DNA of 64,000 nt from contig NZ_JAHWGT010000021.1 of NCBI RefSeq assembly GCF_020873895.1, positions 1 to 64,000 on the forward strand, in the 5' to 3' direction. The stretch is from Streptomyces sp. DH12 (lineage in GTDB: Bacteria; Actinomycetota; Actinomycetes; Streptomycetales; Streptomycetaceae). The translations under genes and the position numbers were made by a program. Below are positions 1 through 8,498 of the stretch, in pieces. The notes beneath the pieces were generated by a model. The model was not told the origin of the DNA, searched no databases, and saw only the letters and a program-made list of their open reading frames with translations. Every line of letters starts with the position of its first letter. The first letter of the stretch is position 1.

Positions 1-272
1 CCGTTGGCCGCGGCCCCGGTGTTGGGGACCGGCCGCGGCCCCGACCCCACCCACCGACCCCCGGCGCCCCACCCGCCGGCCCCGGGCGCGCGGGCGGCAC
101 GCCCAAACGTTCGTCGCCGGCCCGGGGCCCGGCTCAGCTTGGCCCCCGCCCCGCCGCCCCACCCACGTCGGCGGCACCCGCACCCCCACGTGACCCGCCT
201 CACACCGCGCCGCTCACCTGTGCGTTCCCCGTCACTTCTGCGAGCCCCGCGCCCCCGGGGCTGTACAGGACG

Positions 273-284
273 CTACGCGCGTAG
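273..284. promoter_or_regulatory. CTACGCGCGTAG operator-like palindrome, deoC
   Basis: This is a perfect 12-base palindrome 19 bases before the deoC ATG and one base before a -10-like TATGCT (286-291). The same motif precedes add, deoA, the nucleoside ABC operon and bmpA in this window. The position suits a repressor covering the promoter; the regulator is not identified. Confidence 0.75.
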
Positions 285-285
285 A

Positions 286-297
286 TATGCTCCCCTG
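286..297 (+). promoter_or_regulatory. candidate deoC -10 element, possibly leaderless
   Basis: TATGCT (286-291, matching TAnnnT) is followed by six bases and then GTG at 298, in frame with the ATG at 304. Transcription would start at or next to the start codon, and no Shine-Dalgarno sequence is visible. I recognise no good -35 element. Confidence 0.4.
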
Positions 298-303
298 GTG
301 ACC

Positions 304-1245
304 ATGCCCACCAATGCACTCGCTGACGTGACCGCGTCCGACAGCACACTGCGCCGCTTCCTCCACGGGCTGCCCGGCGTCGACGCCGTCGGTCTCGAAG
401 CGCGCGCCGCGTCCCTCGGAACCCGTTCGATCAAGACGACGGCCAAGGCGTACGCCATCGACCTGGCCATCTCGATGATCGACCTGACGACCCTCGAAGG
501 CGCGGACACCCCGGGCAAGGTCCGGGCGCTCGCCGCCAAGGCCGTCCACCCCGATCCCACCGACCGCACCACGCCGCGCACGGCCGCCGTGTGCGTCTAC
601 CCCGACATGGTGGCCACCGCCAAGGCCGGTCTCGCCGGTACGGACGTGAAGGTCGCGTCCGTGGCGACCGCCTTCCCGGCCGGCCGCGCCGCGCTCGACG
701 TGAAGCTCGCGGACACGCGTGACGCCGTCGCCGCCGGGGCGGACGAGATCGACATGGTGATCGACCGCGGCGCGTTCCTCGCGGGCCACTACCTGAAGGT
801 CCACGACGAGATCCGCGCCGTGAAGGAGGCCGCGGGCCCCGCCCGGCTGAAGGTCATCTTCGAGACCGGCGAGCTCTCGACGTACGACAACATCCGCCGC
901 GCCTCCTGGCTCGGCATGATCGCCGGGGCGGACTTCATCAAGACGTCGACCGGCAAGGTCGGCGTCAACGCCACCCCCGCGAACACCCTGCTCATGCTGG
1001 AGGCGGTGCGCGACTTCCGCGCCCAGACCGGGGTACAGATCGGGGTGAAGCCCGCGGGCGGCATCCGGACCACCAAGGACGCGCTGAAGTTCCTGGTCCT
1101 GGTCAACGAGACCGTCGGCGAGGACTGGCTGGACAACCACTGGTTCCGCTTCGGCGCGTCGAGCCTGCTGAACGACCTCCTCATGCAGCGTCAGAAGCTG
1201 GCCACCGGACGCTACTCCGGTCCCGACTACGTGACGGTGGACTGA
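304..1245 (+). CDS. deoC: deoxyribose-phosphate aldolase
   Basis: DeoC splits 2-deoxyribose-5-phosphate into acetaldehyde and glyceraldehyde-3-phosphate, the last step of deoxynucleoside catabolism in the cytoplasm. The 313-residue product shows the class I aldolase features: GADFIKTSTGKV with the Schiff-base lysine (around residue 206) and the phosphate-binding KPAGGI (around 250). The length suits the longer actinobacterial DeoC type. I start at the ATG; an in-frame GTG two codons upstream (298) fits a leaderless transcript and is possible. The gene lies under the shared palindrome and five bases before an aldehyde dehydrogenase gene that could oxidise its acetaldehyde product, so the two are probably one operon. 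Confidence 0.95.
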   Translation: MPTNALADVTASDSTLRRFLHGLPGVDAVGLEARAASLGTRSIKTTAKAYAIDLAISMIDLTTLEGADTPGKVRALAAKAVHPDPTDRTTPRTAAVCVYPDMVATAKAGLAGTDVKVASVATAFPAGRAALDVKLADTRDAVAAGADEIDMVIDRGAFLAGHYLKVHDEIRAVKEAAGPARLKVIFETGELSTYDNIRRASWLGMIAGADFIKTSTGKVGVNATPANTLLMLEAVRDFRAQTGVQIGVKPAGGIRTTKDALKFLVLVNETVGEDWLDNHWFRFGASSLLNDLLMQRQKLATGRYSGPDYVTVD

Positions 1246-1250
1246 TCACG

Positions 1251-2684
1251 ATGACCAAGTTCGAGTACGCCCCCGCCCCCGAGTCCCGCTCGGTCGTGGA
1301 CATCGCGCCGTCGTACGGCCTGTTCATCGACGGCGAGTTCACCGACGCCGCGGACGGCAAGGTCTTCAAGACCGTCTCCCCCTCCAGCGAGGAGGTCCTC
1401 TCCGAGGTCGCCCAGGCCGGCGCCGAGGACGTGGACCGGGCCGTCCGGGCCGCCAGGAAGGCGTTCGAGAAGTGGTCGGCGCTGCCCGGCTCCGAGCGCG
1501 CCAAGTACCTGTTCCGCATCGCGCGGATCATCCAGGAGCGCTCCCGCGAGCTGGCCGTCCTGGAGACGTTGGACAACGGCAAGCCGATCAAGGAGACCCG
1601 CGACCACGACCTCCCGCTGGTCGCCGGGCACTTCTTCTACTACGCGGGCTGGGCGGACAAGCTCTCCCACGCCGGCTTCGGCGCCGACCCGCGCCCGCTG
1701 GGCGTGGCCGGCCAGGTCATCCCGTGGAACTTCCCGCTGCTGATGCTGGCGTGGAAGATCGCCCCGGCGCTCGCCGCGGGCAACACGGTCGTCCTGAAGC
1801 CCGCCGAGACGACGCCGCTGTCCGCGCTGTTCTTCGCGGACGTCTGCCGGCAGGCGGGCCTGCCGAAGGGCGTGGTCAACATCCTCCCCGGCTACGGGGA
1901 CGCCGGCGCCGCGCTGGTGCAGCACCCGGACGTCGACAAGGTCGCCTTCACCGGGTCGACCGCCGTCGGCAAGGCCATCGCGCGCCAGGTCGCGGGCACC
2001 CGCAAGAAGCTCACGCTGGAGCTGGGCGGCAAGGGCGCGAACATCGTCTTCGACGACGCCCCGATCGACCAGGCCGTCGAGGGCATCGTCACGGGCATCT
2101 TCTTCAACCAGGGGCAGGTCTGCTGCGCCGGTTCCCGCCTGCTGGTGCAGGAGTCGATCCAGGACGAGCTGCTGGACGCGCTGAAGCGCCGCCTGTCGAC
2201 GCTGCGCCTGGGCGACCCGCTGGACAAGAACACCGACATCGGCGCGATCAACTCCGCCGACCAGCTGGCCCGCATCACGGCGCTCGCGGACACCGGTGAG
2301 GCGGAGGGCGCCGAGCGCTGGTCCGCGCCGTGCGAGCTGCCGTCGACGGGCTACTGGTTCGCGCCGACGCTCTTCACGGGCGTCACGCAGGCGCACACCG
2401 TCGCCCGCGACGAGATCTTCGGCCCGGTCCTTTCCGTGCTGACGTTCCGCACGCCGGACGAGGCCGTCGCCAAGGCCAACAACAGCCAGTACGGCCTGTC
2501 GGCGGGCGTCTGGACGGAGAAGGGCTCCCGCATGCTCGCGGTCGCCGACCGGCTCCGCGCGGGTGTCGTGTGGGCCAACACGTTCAACAAGCTGGACCCG
2601 GCCTCGCCGTTCGGCGGGTACAAGGAGTCGGGCTTCGGCCGCGAAGGCGGCCGCCACGGTCTGGAGGCGTACCTCGATGTCTGA
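1251..2684 (+). CDS. aldehyde dehydrogenase, NAD-dependent
   Basis: This 477-residue protein is a full-length aldehyde dehydrogenase. It has the cofactor-domain PWNFP motif, the general-base glutamate in LELGGK (around residue 261), the catalytic cysteine in NQGQVCCAG (around 295) and the late EIFGPV motif. It starts five bases after the deoC stop and is almost certainly co-transcribed. Its likely substrate is the acetaldehyde made by DeoC, giving acetate; that substrate is inferred from position, and the family accepts many aldehydes. The next gene is a shortened paralogue overlapping its last eight bases. Confidence 0.9.
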   Translation: MTKFEYAPAPESRSVVDIAPSYGLFIDGEFTDAADGKVFKTVSPSSEEVLSEVAQAGAEDVDRAVRAARKAFEKWSALPGSERAKYLFRIARIIQERSRELAVLETLDNGKPIKETRDHDLPLVAGHFFYYAGWADKLSHAGFGADPRPLGVAGQVIPWNFPLLMLAWKIAPALAAGNTVVLKPAETTPLSALFFADVCRQAGLPKGVVNILPGYGDAGAALVQHPDVDKVAFTGSTAVGKAIARQVAGTRKKLTLELGGKGANIVFDDAPIDQAVEGIVTGIFFNQGQVCCAGSRLLVQESIQDELLDALKRRLSTLRLGDPLDKNTDIGAINSADQLARITALADTGEAEGAERWSAPCELPSTGYWFAPTLFTGVTQAHTVARDEIFGPVLSVLTFRTPDEAVAKANNSQYGLSAGVWTEKGSRMLAVADRLRAGVVWANTFNKLDPASPFGGYKESGFGREGGRHGLEAYLDV

Positions 2685-3582
2685 GACGGCGACGCGGCTG
2701 AGCGTCTTCAAGACCTACAAGCTGTACGTGGGGGGCAAGTTCCCCCGCAGCGAGAGCGGCCGGGTGTACGAAGTGACCGACGACAAGGGCAAGTGGCTGG
2801 CGAACGCGCCGCTCTCCTCCCGCAAGGACGCCCGTGACGCGGTGGTCGCCGCGCGCAAGGCGTTCGGCGGCTGGGCCGGTTCGACGGCGTACCTGCGCGG
2901 CCAGATCCTGTACCGGGTCGCCGAGATGATGGAGGGCCGGCGCGGCCAGTTCGTCCGCGAGGTCGCCGACGCCGAGGGCCTGTCGAAGTCGAAGGCGGCG
3001 GAGGTCGTCGAGGCCGCGGTGGACCGCTGGGTCTGGTACGCGGGGTGGACGGACAAGATCAGCCAGGTGGTCGGCGGGGCCAACCCGGTCTCGGGGCCGT
3101 ACTTCAACCTGTCGACGCCCGAGCCGACCGGTGTCGTCGCCGTCCTGGCGCCGCAGGAGTCCTCGCTGCTGGGTCTGGTGTCGGTGCTGGCCCCGGTGAT
3201 CGCCACGGGCAACACCGCGGTGGTCGTCGCGAGCGAGCGGTCCCCGCTGCCGGCGCTGTCGCTCGCCGAGGTGCTGGCCACGTCGGACGTGCCGGGCGGC
3301 GTGGTGAACGTCCTGTCGGGCCGTACGGCGGAGATCGCCGCACCGCTCGCCGCGCACCAGGACGTCAACGCCATCGACCTGACGGGCGCGGACGCGGAGC
3401 TGGCCCGTGACCTGGAGGTCGCGGCGGCCGACAACCTCAAGCGCGTGCTGCGTCCACAGGCTGTGGACGGCCGCGCCGACTGGACGGCCGACCCGGGTAC
3501 GCGTCGGCTGACGGCGTTCCTGGAGACCAAGACGGTCTGGCACCCGACGGGGTCCCTGGGCGCGTCCGGCTCGGCTTACTGA
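2677..3582 (+). CDS. truncated aldehyde dehydrogenase-like protein
   Basis: The 301-residue product matches the N-terminal, cofactor-binding part of aldehyde dehydrogenases (for example TGVVAVLAPQESSLLGL around residues 146-162, and VIATGNTAVVVASE) and then ends. No LELGGK glutamate, no catalytic cysteine and no EIFGPV block are present, although a normal dehydrogenase is about 480 residues. The frame is open and shows no decay. The ATG overlaps the stop of the preceding dehydrogenase by eight bases, which suggests translational coupling. It may act as a non-catalytic partner of that enzyme. I know of no experimental work on it. Confidence 0.8.
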   Translation: MSETATRLSVFKTYKLYVGGKFPRSESGRVYEVTDDKGKWLANAPLSSRKDARDAVVAARKAFGGWAGSTAYLRGQILYRVAEMMEGRRGQFVREVADAEGLSKSKAAEVVEAAVDRWVWYAGWTDKISQVVGGANPVSGPYFNLSTPEPTGVVAVLAPQESSLLGLVSVLAPVIATGNTAVVVASERSPLPALSLAEVLATSDVPGGVVNVLSGRTAEIAAPLAAHQDVNAIDLTGADAELARDLEVAAADNLKRVLRPQAVDGRADWTADPGTRRLTAFLETKTVWHPTGSLGASGSAY

Positions 3583-3983
3583 GCCCGGCGCCGCTTCCGT
3601 ACGGCCACGGCCCCGTCCCCCCTCCGTCCGGGGGGGGGCGGGGCCGGGTGCGTGTGGGGGCGTCGTCCCTGTGCCCGTGCTCTACCCTCCCGCCGCCGGT
3701 GGGTGGGGGCGGGGCCGGTTCGTGTAGGGACGTTGTCCGTGCCCGTACGCACCTGCGCGCCGCGGGTGGGTGGGGGCGGGGCCGGTTCGTGTACGGGCGT
3801 CGTCCGTGCCCGTACGCACCTGCGCGCCGCGGGTGGGTGGGGTCGGGGCCGCGCCGGGTCACCTCCTCGGGGTCGGCGGCCTCGGCTACGGGAGAAGTCA
3901 CCCCGGTGACGCCGCCGACCCCTGCGGGGGCGACCCGCCACGGCCCCTCCGACCGCCGTCGGCGGGCGCGGGGGCGTGGGGGT
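3583..3983. other. gene-free interval with tandem repeats
   Basis: This 401-base interval lies between the convergent ALDH-like gene and the secreted-protein gene. It holds a G-rich run and an array of about three 60-70-base repeats, listed separately. I see no gene with plausible codon use. Confidence 0.6.
3661..3856. repeat. tandem repeat, about 67-70 bp, three copies
   Basis: Three head-to-tail copies start at 3661, 3731 and 3798, each opening with CGT(C/T)GTCC and containing GGGTGGGTGGGG and GGGGCCG(G/C). Copies two and three are nearly identical over about 55 bases; copy one is more diverged. G-runs could form quadruplex or hairpin structures. Confidence 0.8.
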
Positions 3984-4319
3984 TCAGCCCGGGATGAGGC
4001 CGCCGAGCAGCGGGCCGGCCACGGGCAGGCTGGTCGCGTTGGTGACCGAGCCGGTCGCCGACGTCGTCTCGACCGGCCGGAAGTCCGAGACCTGCGTGCC
4101 GACGCCGTTGTTCAGCGGGTCCACCCCCGTCCCCGCCAGCGGGTTGACCTTCAGGTTCTTCACCGGGGCCGTCGCGTGCGGGGTCGCGGCCATCACTGAC
4201 TGAAGGGCCGCCTCGGCGTCCACGTCGTGCAGGTCCGCCGCCTGGGCCGTGCCCGCTGCGGCGCCGAGGGCCGCGCCCAGCGCCGTGACGGCCAGTCCTG
4301 CCTTCAGCAAGGGGTTCAT
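3984..4319 (-). CDS. small secreted protein, paralogue of the 10522-10845 product
   Basis: This predicted 111-residue protein starts MNPLLKAGLAVTALG and has a signal peptide ending near AAGTAQAA. A short acidic segment follows (DLHDVDAEAALQSV), then a Pro/Gly/Leu-rich hydrophobic C terminus ending GPLLGGLIPG. The start is supported by AGGAA upstream. The organisation matches the product of 10522-10845 (signal peptide, Val/Pro/Thr-rich middle, Leu/Gly-rich tail with GLLGGLP), so the two look like paralogues. Similar small secreted proteins are common in Streptomyces, without known function; I do not assign one. It has only one residue type suited to catalysis clusters and no cysteine, so a structural role is more likely. 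Confidence 0.75.
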   Translation of the reverse strand: MNPLLKAGLAVTALGAALGAAAGTAQAADLHDVDAEAALQSVMAATPHATAPVKNLKVNPLAGTGVDPLNNGVGTQVSDFRPVETTSATGSVTNATSLPVAGPLLGGLIPG

Positions 4320-4442
4320 GGGGGTTCCTGCCTGGAGGAGGGTGTTCGGTCGGGCACTCACCGTAGTGGAGGTGTGATGCTCGATACCAACGGGTGCCGG
4401 GCGGGGTCCCCCTACCGGGGCAATGGTTCACACTGGTGTCCC

Positions 4443-5081
4443 GTGAGTTCACCATCGATTCCGACCCGCGTCGTGCTGCTCGCGGGCCCCTCCGGCTCCG
4501 GCAAGTCGTCGCTCGCCGCCCGCGCCGGTCTCCCCGTGCTCCGGCTCGACGACTTCTACAAGGAAGGCGACGACCCGACGTTGCCCCTCGTCCCCGGCAG
4601 CACGGACATCGACTGGGACTCGCCCGGGTCCTGGGACGCGGAGGCGGCCGTGTCCGCCATCGTCGAGCTGTGCGCCACGGGCCGCACCGCGGTCCCGGTG
4701 TACGACATCGCCACCAGCTCCCGCGTCTCCCGCGAGGTCCTGGACATCGGGCGCACTCCGCTGTTCGTCGCGGAGGGCATCTTCGCCGCCGACGTGGTGC
4801 GGCGCTGCGAGGAACTCGGGGTGCTGGCCGACGCGCTGTGCCTGCGCGGCCGTCCCTCCACGACGTTCCGCCGGCGGCTGCTGCGGGACCTGCGCGAGGG
4901 CCGCAAGTCGGTGCCGTTCCTGCTCCGCCGCGGCTGGCGGCTGATGCGCGCCGAGCGGTCCATCGTGGCTCGGCAGACGGAGCTGGGCGCGTACCCCTGC
5001 GCCAAGGAGGAGGCCCTGGGGCGGCTGGCCGCCGCGGCGGCCGGCCGCCACCGCGCCCCGCGGGCGCCCGAGCCGGCGTGA
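4443..5081 (+). CDS. uridine kinase-like P-loop NTPase
   Basis: The 212-residue protein has a Walker A motif GPSGSGKSS near the N terminus (about residues 15-23), followed by LRLDDFYKEGDDP. That arrangement is typical of uridine kinase and phosphoribulokinase relatives, where DDFY contributes to substrate binding. A later FVAEGIFAADV segment and the Arg-rich RRRLLRDLREGRKS lid-like region fit the same fold. Uridine phosphorylation would suit the neighbouring nucleoside genes, but no shared palindrome precedes it and the substrate is not proven. The GTG start gives the usual short N terminus; its gene stands alone between convergent or divergent neighbours. Confidence 0.75.
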   Translation: MSSPSIPTRVVLLAGPSGSGKSSLAARAGLPVLRLDDFYKEGDDPTLPLVPGSTDIDWDSPGSWDAEAAVSAIVELCATGRTAVPVYDIATSSRVSREVLDIGRTPLFVAEGIFAADVVRRCEELGVLADALCLRGRPSTTFRRRLLRDLREGRKSVPFLLRRGWRLMRAERSIVARQTELGAYPCAKEEALGRLAAAAAGRHRAPRAPEPA

Positions 5082-5199
5082 CACCCGGGGCACACGAGTG
5101 CGCCGGACAAGCCCCCCAGCTTGTCCGGCGCAGGTGTTCCCCCCGTTTCCCCCGTTCACGGTCCGTGCTCCCCCCCGGGCCCGGACCGTCCCCCAGCCT

Positions 5200-5937
5200 T
5201 CAGGCCACGAGCTGCCCGAAGGACTCCTCCTGGTCACGGCCGAAGCTGAGGACCTCGTCCTCGCGCAGCCGGCGGAGCGACCGCCAGATGCTCGACTTCA
5301 CCGTGCCGACGCTGATGTCCAGGATCTGTGCGATCTCCGGATCCGTACGGCCCTCGTAGTAGCGCAGCACCAGCATGGTGCGCTGCAGTTCGGGCAGCCG
5401 GGCGAGCGCCTGCCAGAGCACCGCGCGCAGCTCCGTGCCGCGCATCGCGTCCGAGTCGCCGACCGTCTCCGGCAGCTCCTCCGTCGGGTACTCGTTGAGC
5501 TTGCGGCGCCGCCAGGCGCTGATGTGCAGGTTGGTCATCGTGCGGCGCAGGTAGCCGCCGACGGCCGCCTTGTCGCTGATGCGGTCCCAGGCGCGGTACG
5601 TGGAGAACAGCGCGCTCTGGAGCAGGTCCTCCGCCTCGTGCCGGTCGCCGGTGAGGTGGTAGGCGGTCGCGTACAGGGAGGCGCGGCGCTCCTGGACGTA
5701 GGCGGTGAACGCGGCTTCCGCGCTGCCCCGCTTCGTCTGGGGCCGCTCCCCCATGACCTCCCCGTACGCGTTTCCCCCGTCAGACAGGGCGACCATGTAG
5801 GGCGCCTTGTGCTGACGCCCGGCGCCGCGAACGCACCCCCGCCCGTTCACGGCGCCGGACTTCTCCGTGCTCCTGGCGACATCGTGGAGACGCGTGACTA
5901 CTGCGTTCGAGGTGGTGCTGTGCTGCACTGCGTTCAT
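5200..5937 (-). CDS. sigQ: ECF (SigE-family) sigma factor SigQ
   Basis: The protein has region 2 (LYATAYHLTGDRHEAEDLLQ and the following SALFSTYRAW) and region 4 (LPELQRTMLVLRYYEGR, then DISVGTVKSSIWRSLRRLRE) of group 4 sigma factors. It is divergent from afsQ1/afsQ2, as sigQ is in S. coelicolor, where AfsQ1 controls it; I name it by motif and context. I chose the ATG at 5937 because AGGGGGG precedes it at a suitable distance, giving 245 residues. Internal Met codons at 5796 and 5754 are alternatives with weaker or badly spaced ribosome sites. A GTCAC-n6-GTCAC site lies 84 bases upstream. Confidence 0.85.
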   Translation of the reverse strand: MNAVQHSTTSNAVVTRLHDVARSTEKSGAVNGRGCVRGAGRQHKAPYMVALSDGGNAYGEVMGERPQTKRGSAEAAFTAYVQERRASLYATAYHLTGDRHEAEDLLQSALFSTYRAWDRISDKAAVGGYLRRTMTNLHISAWRRRKLNEYPTEELPETVGDSDAMRGTELRAVLWQALARLPELQRTMLVLRYYEGRTDPEIAQILDISVGTVKSSIWRSLRRLREDEVLSFGRDQEESFGQLVA

Positions 5938-6020
5938 CACGCCCCCCTGTCGTCGTGGAGTCGGCTGATCCGTGTGAAAAAAAGCTTGCCCAGGCCAGTT
6001 CATGACGGTGTCCGCCGACT

Positions 6021-6036
6021 GTCACAGGCGTGTCAC
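6021..6036. promoter_or_regulatory. AfsQ1 binding site between sigQ and afsQ1
   Basis: The sequence GTCACAGGCGTGTCAC exactly fits the AfsQ1 consensus described in S. coelicolor, GTnAC-n6-GTnAC. It sits in the divergent control region, 84 bases before the sigQ start and 94 before afsQ1, so phosphorylated AfsQ1 probably controls sigQ and possibly its own operon. Confidence 0.8.
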
Positions 6037-6129
6037 AGGGGCCGTCGGGCATACCGGTCCGGTACCGGACGGGCCGTGGGAGCGCTCCGGGTGTCGAACT
6101 CGTCTCCCCCCATGGGACAGAATGACGCC

Positions 6130-6807
6130 GTGCCTTTCCTGTTGCTGATCGAGGACGACGACGCCATCCGCACGGCCCTCGAACTCTCGCTGTCCCGCCA
6201 GGGCCACCGCGTGGCCACCGCGGCGACGGGTGAGGACGGCCTGAAGCTGCTGCGCGAGCAGCGGCCCGACCTGATCGTCCTGGACGTGATGCTGCCCGGG
6301 ATCGACGGCTTCGAGGTCTGCCGCCGGATCCGGCGCACGGACCAGCTGCCGATCATCCTGCTGACCGCGCGCAGCGACGACATCGACGTGGTCGTCGGTC
6401 TGGAGTCGGGCGCGGACGACTACGTCGTCAAGCCGGTGCAGGGGCGGGTGCTGGACGCGCGGATCCGTGCCGTGCTGCGCCGCGGCGAGCGGGAGACGAC
6501 GGACTCGGCGACGTTCGGCTCGCTGGTCATCGACCGGTCGGCGATGACGGTGACGAAGAACGGCGAGGAGCTCCAGCTCACGCCGACGGAGCTGCGGCTG
6601 CTGCTGGAGCTGAGCCGCCGCCCGGGGCAGGCGCTGTCGCGGCAGCAGCTGCTGCGGCTGGTGTGGGAGCACGACTACCTCGGCGACTCGCGGCTGGTCG
6701 ACGCGTGCGTGCAGCGGCTGCGGGCGAAGGTGGAGGACGTGCCGTCCTCGCCGACGCTCATCCGCACCGTGCGCGGTGTCGGCTACCGGCTCGACAGCCC
6801 CGCGTGA
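6130..6807 (+). CDS. afsQ1: response regulator AfsQ1
   Basis: AfsQ1 is an OmpR-type DNA-binding response regulator that, in S. coelicolor, affects antibiotic production and nitrogen-related genes. The receiver domain shows the acidic pocket LLIEDDDA, the phospho-acceptor aspartate in LIVLDVMLPG (around residue 52) and the switch K in DDYVVKPV. The C-terminal winged helix begins near residue 130 and includes LTPTELRLLLEL and the RLRAKVED recognition region. The GTG start gives 225 residues, the length I recall for AfsQ1; an ATG at 6112 would add six residues. The stop overlaps the afsQ2 start. Confidence 0.92.
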   Translation: MPFLLLIEDDDAIRTALELSLSRQGHRVATAATGEDGLKLLREQRPDLIVLDVMLPGIDGFEVCRRIRRTDQLPIILLTARSDDIDVVVGLESGADDYVVKPVQGRVLDARIRAVLRRGERETTDSATFGSLVIDRSAMTVTKNGEELQLTPTELRLLLELSRRPGQALSRQQLLRLVWEHDYLGDSRLVDACVQRLRAKVEDVPSSPTLIRTVRGVGYRLDSPA

Positions 6808-8498
6808 GCGCGCGTGAGGGACGGGACAGCACGTTGAGCGGTGCCGCGAAGGGCGCGCAGCGGGCGCTGAGCGCGGGCAAGCGCTGGACGAGCCTGCGGG
6901 TGCGCCTGATCATCGTGTTCGGTCTGGTGGCGCTGACGGCCGCCGTGTCGGCGTCGGGGATCGCGTACTGGCTGAACCGCGAGGCGGTGCTGAAGCGTAC
7001 GCAGGACGCGGCGCTCGGGGACTTCAAGCAGGAGATGCAGAACCGGGCGGCGGCGCTGCCGCTGCGACCGACGGAGGAGGAGCTGCGGCGGACGGCCGAG
7101 CTGATGGCCGTCGGCGGGGGCGGGTACAGCGTGGTGCTGCTCGGTGAGCGGGACGCGGGGAAGCCCATCGTCGGCGTGTCCGACGCCGACCGGTTCACGT
7201 TGAGCGACGTGCCGCACGCGCTGCGGGTCGCCGTGGACGAGGAGCAGGAGCTGACGCCCGGCAACCGGCACTCGTACCACGTGTTCTGGCTGCGGACGAC
7301 GCTGCGCGGCAAGCCGTACCTGGTGGGCGGGACGCGGATCATCGGCGGCGGGCCGACCGGGTACATGCTGAAGTCGCTGGAGCCGGAGCGGCAGGACCTG
7401 AACTCGCTGGGCTGGTCGCTGGGGGTGGCCACGCTGCTGGCCCTGCTCGGGTCGGCGCTGCTGGCGCAGGTGGCGGCGACGACGGTGCTGAAGCCCGTGC
7501 ACCGGCTGGGCGAGGCGGCGCGGCGGCTCGGCGAGGGGAAGCTCGACACGCGGCTGCGCGTGTCGGGCACCGACGAACTGGCCGAGCTGGCCCGGACGTT
7601 CAACAGCGCCGCGGAGAGCCTGCAGAAGAAGGTCGCCGACATGAGCGCGCGGGAGGAGTCCAGCCGCCGGTTCGTGGCCGACATGTCGCACGAGCTGCGC
7701 ACGCCGATGACCGCGCTGACGGCGGTCACGGAGGTGTTGGAGGAGGAGCAGGACGGCCTCGACCCGATGGTGGCGCCGGCCGTGTCGCTGGTGATCAGCG
7801 AGACGCGGCGGCTGAACACCCTGGTGGAGAACCTGATGGAGGTCACGCGGTTCGACGCCGGTACCGCGCGGCTGGTCGTGGACGACGTGGACGTGGCCGA
7901 CCAGGTGACGGCGTGCATCGACGCGCGGGCGTGGCTGGACGCGGTGGAGCTGGACGCCGAGCGGGGCACCATGGCGCGGCTGGACCCGCGCCGCCTGGAC
8001 GTGATCCTCGCGAACCTCATCGGCAACGCGCTCAAGCACGGCGGTTCGCCGGTGCGGGTGTCGGTGCGGACGACCGACGACGACCTGGTCGTACAGGTGC
8101 GGGACCACGGCCCGGGCATCCCTGAGGAGGTCCTGCCGCACGTCTTCGATCGGTTCTACAAGGCGAGCGCGTCCCGTCCCCGCTCGGAGGGCAGCGGTCT
8201 CGGGCTGTCGATCGCCATGGAGAACGCGCTGATCCACGGCGGCGACATCACGGCGGCCAACTCGCCGGACGGGGACGGCGCGGTGTTCACCCTGCGGCTG
8301 CCGCTCGACGGTTCGACGGTCGCGGCGGACGACGAGGCCGGGGACGCCGGAGCGGGCACCCCGGCGCGGAGCGGGACGGACGGCGGCAGCGGTGGCGGTC
8401 GGGGCCGCCGTGGCGGCGGCCGGGGGAACGGCGGTCCACGGGATGGCGGTCCAGGGGATGGGGGTCAGCGGAGTGGCGAGGGGGATGCGGGTGCCTGA
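6804..8498 (+). CDS. afsQ2: sensor histidine kinase AfsQ2
   Basis: This membrane kinase would phosphorylate AfsQ1. It has an N-terminal membrane segment (around residues 35-55), an extracytoplasmic sensor domain of about 140 residues, a second membrane segment, and a HAMP linker. The H-box FVADMSHELRTPMTAL, N-box ANLIGNALKHGG, and G-boxes RDHGPGIPEE and GSGLGLSIA follow. The GTG start overlaps the afsQ1 stop (GTGA), giving 564 residues. The last 70 or so residues are a disordered Gly/Arg/Asp-rich tail beyond the catalytic domain, encoded by repetitive DNA that also carries the start of the next gene. Confidence 0.92.
   Translation: MSAREGRDSTLSGAAKGAQRALSAGKRWTSLRVRLIIVFGLVALTAAVSASGIAYWLNREAVLKRTQDAALGDFKQEMQNRAAALPLRPTEEELRRTAELMAVGGGGYSVVLLGERDAGKPIVGVSDADRFTLSDVPHALRVAVDEEQELTPGNRHSYHVFWLRTTLRGKPYLVGGTRIIGGGPTGYMLKSLEPERQDLNSLGWSLGVATLLALLGSALLAQVAATTVLKPVHRLGEAARRLGEGKLDTRLRVSGTDELAELARTFNSAAESLQKKVADMSAREESSRRFVADMSHELRTPMTALTAVTEVLEEEQDGLDPMVAPAVSLVISETRRLNTLVENLMEVTRFDAGTARLVVDDVDVADQVTACIDARAWLDAVELDAERGTMARLDPRRLDVILANLIGNALKHGGSPVRVSVRTTDDDLVVQVRDHGPGIPEEVLPHVFDRFYKASASRPRSEGSGLGLSIAMENALIHGGDITAANSPDGDGAVFTLRLPLDGSTVAADDEAGDAGAGTPARSGTDGGSGGGRGRRGGGRGNGGPRDGGPGDGGQRSGEGDAGA

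Larger units (their letters stand above)
1..297. other. non-coding region upstream of deoC
   Basis: I see no convincing gene here. A 13-base sequence, GGCCGCGGCCCCG, occurs twice (6-18 and 31-43) in a strongly G+C-rich stretch that may be the 3' flank of a gene to the left. The right end holds the deoC control region: the CTACGCGCGTAG palindrome and a -10-like TATGCT. Confidence 0.5.

Noticed and set aside
1227-2711. Long open frames opposite the aldehyde dehydrogenase, ABC transporter, mutase and sdh genes
   Set aside because: They run antisense to well-supported genes, have Arg/Gly/Pro- or Val/Asp/Gly-biased compositions typical of high-G+C shadow frames, and contain no family motifs.
5200-5754. 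Short form of SigQ starting at MGERPQTKRG
   Set aside because: GGGAGG lies only two bases before that ATG, too close for good initiation, and the longer form has a well-spaced ribosome site. The short form is not excluded.
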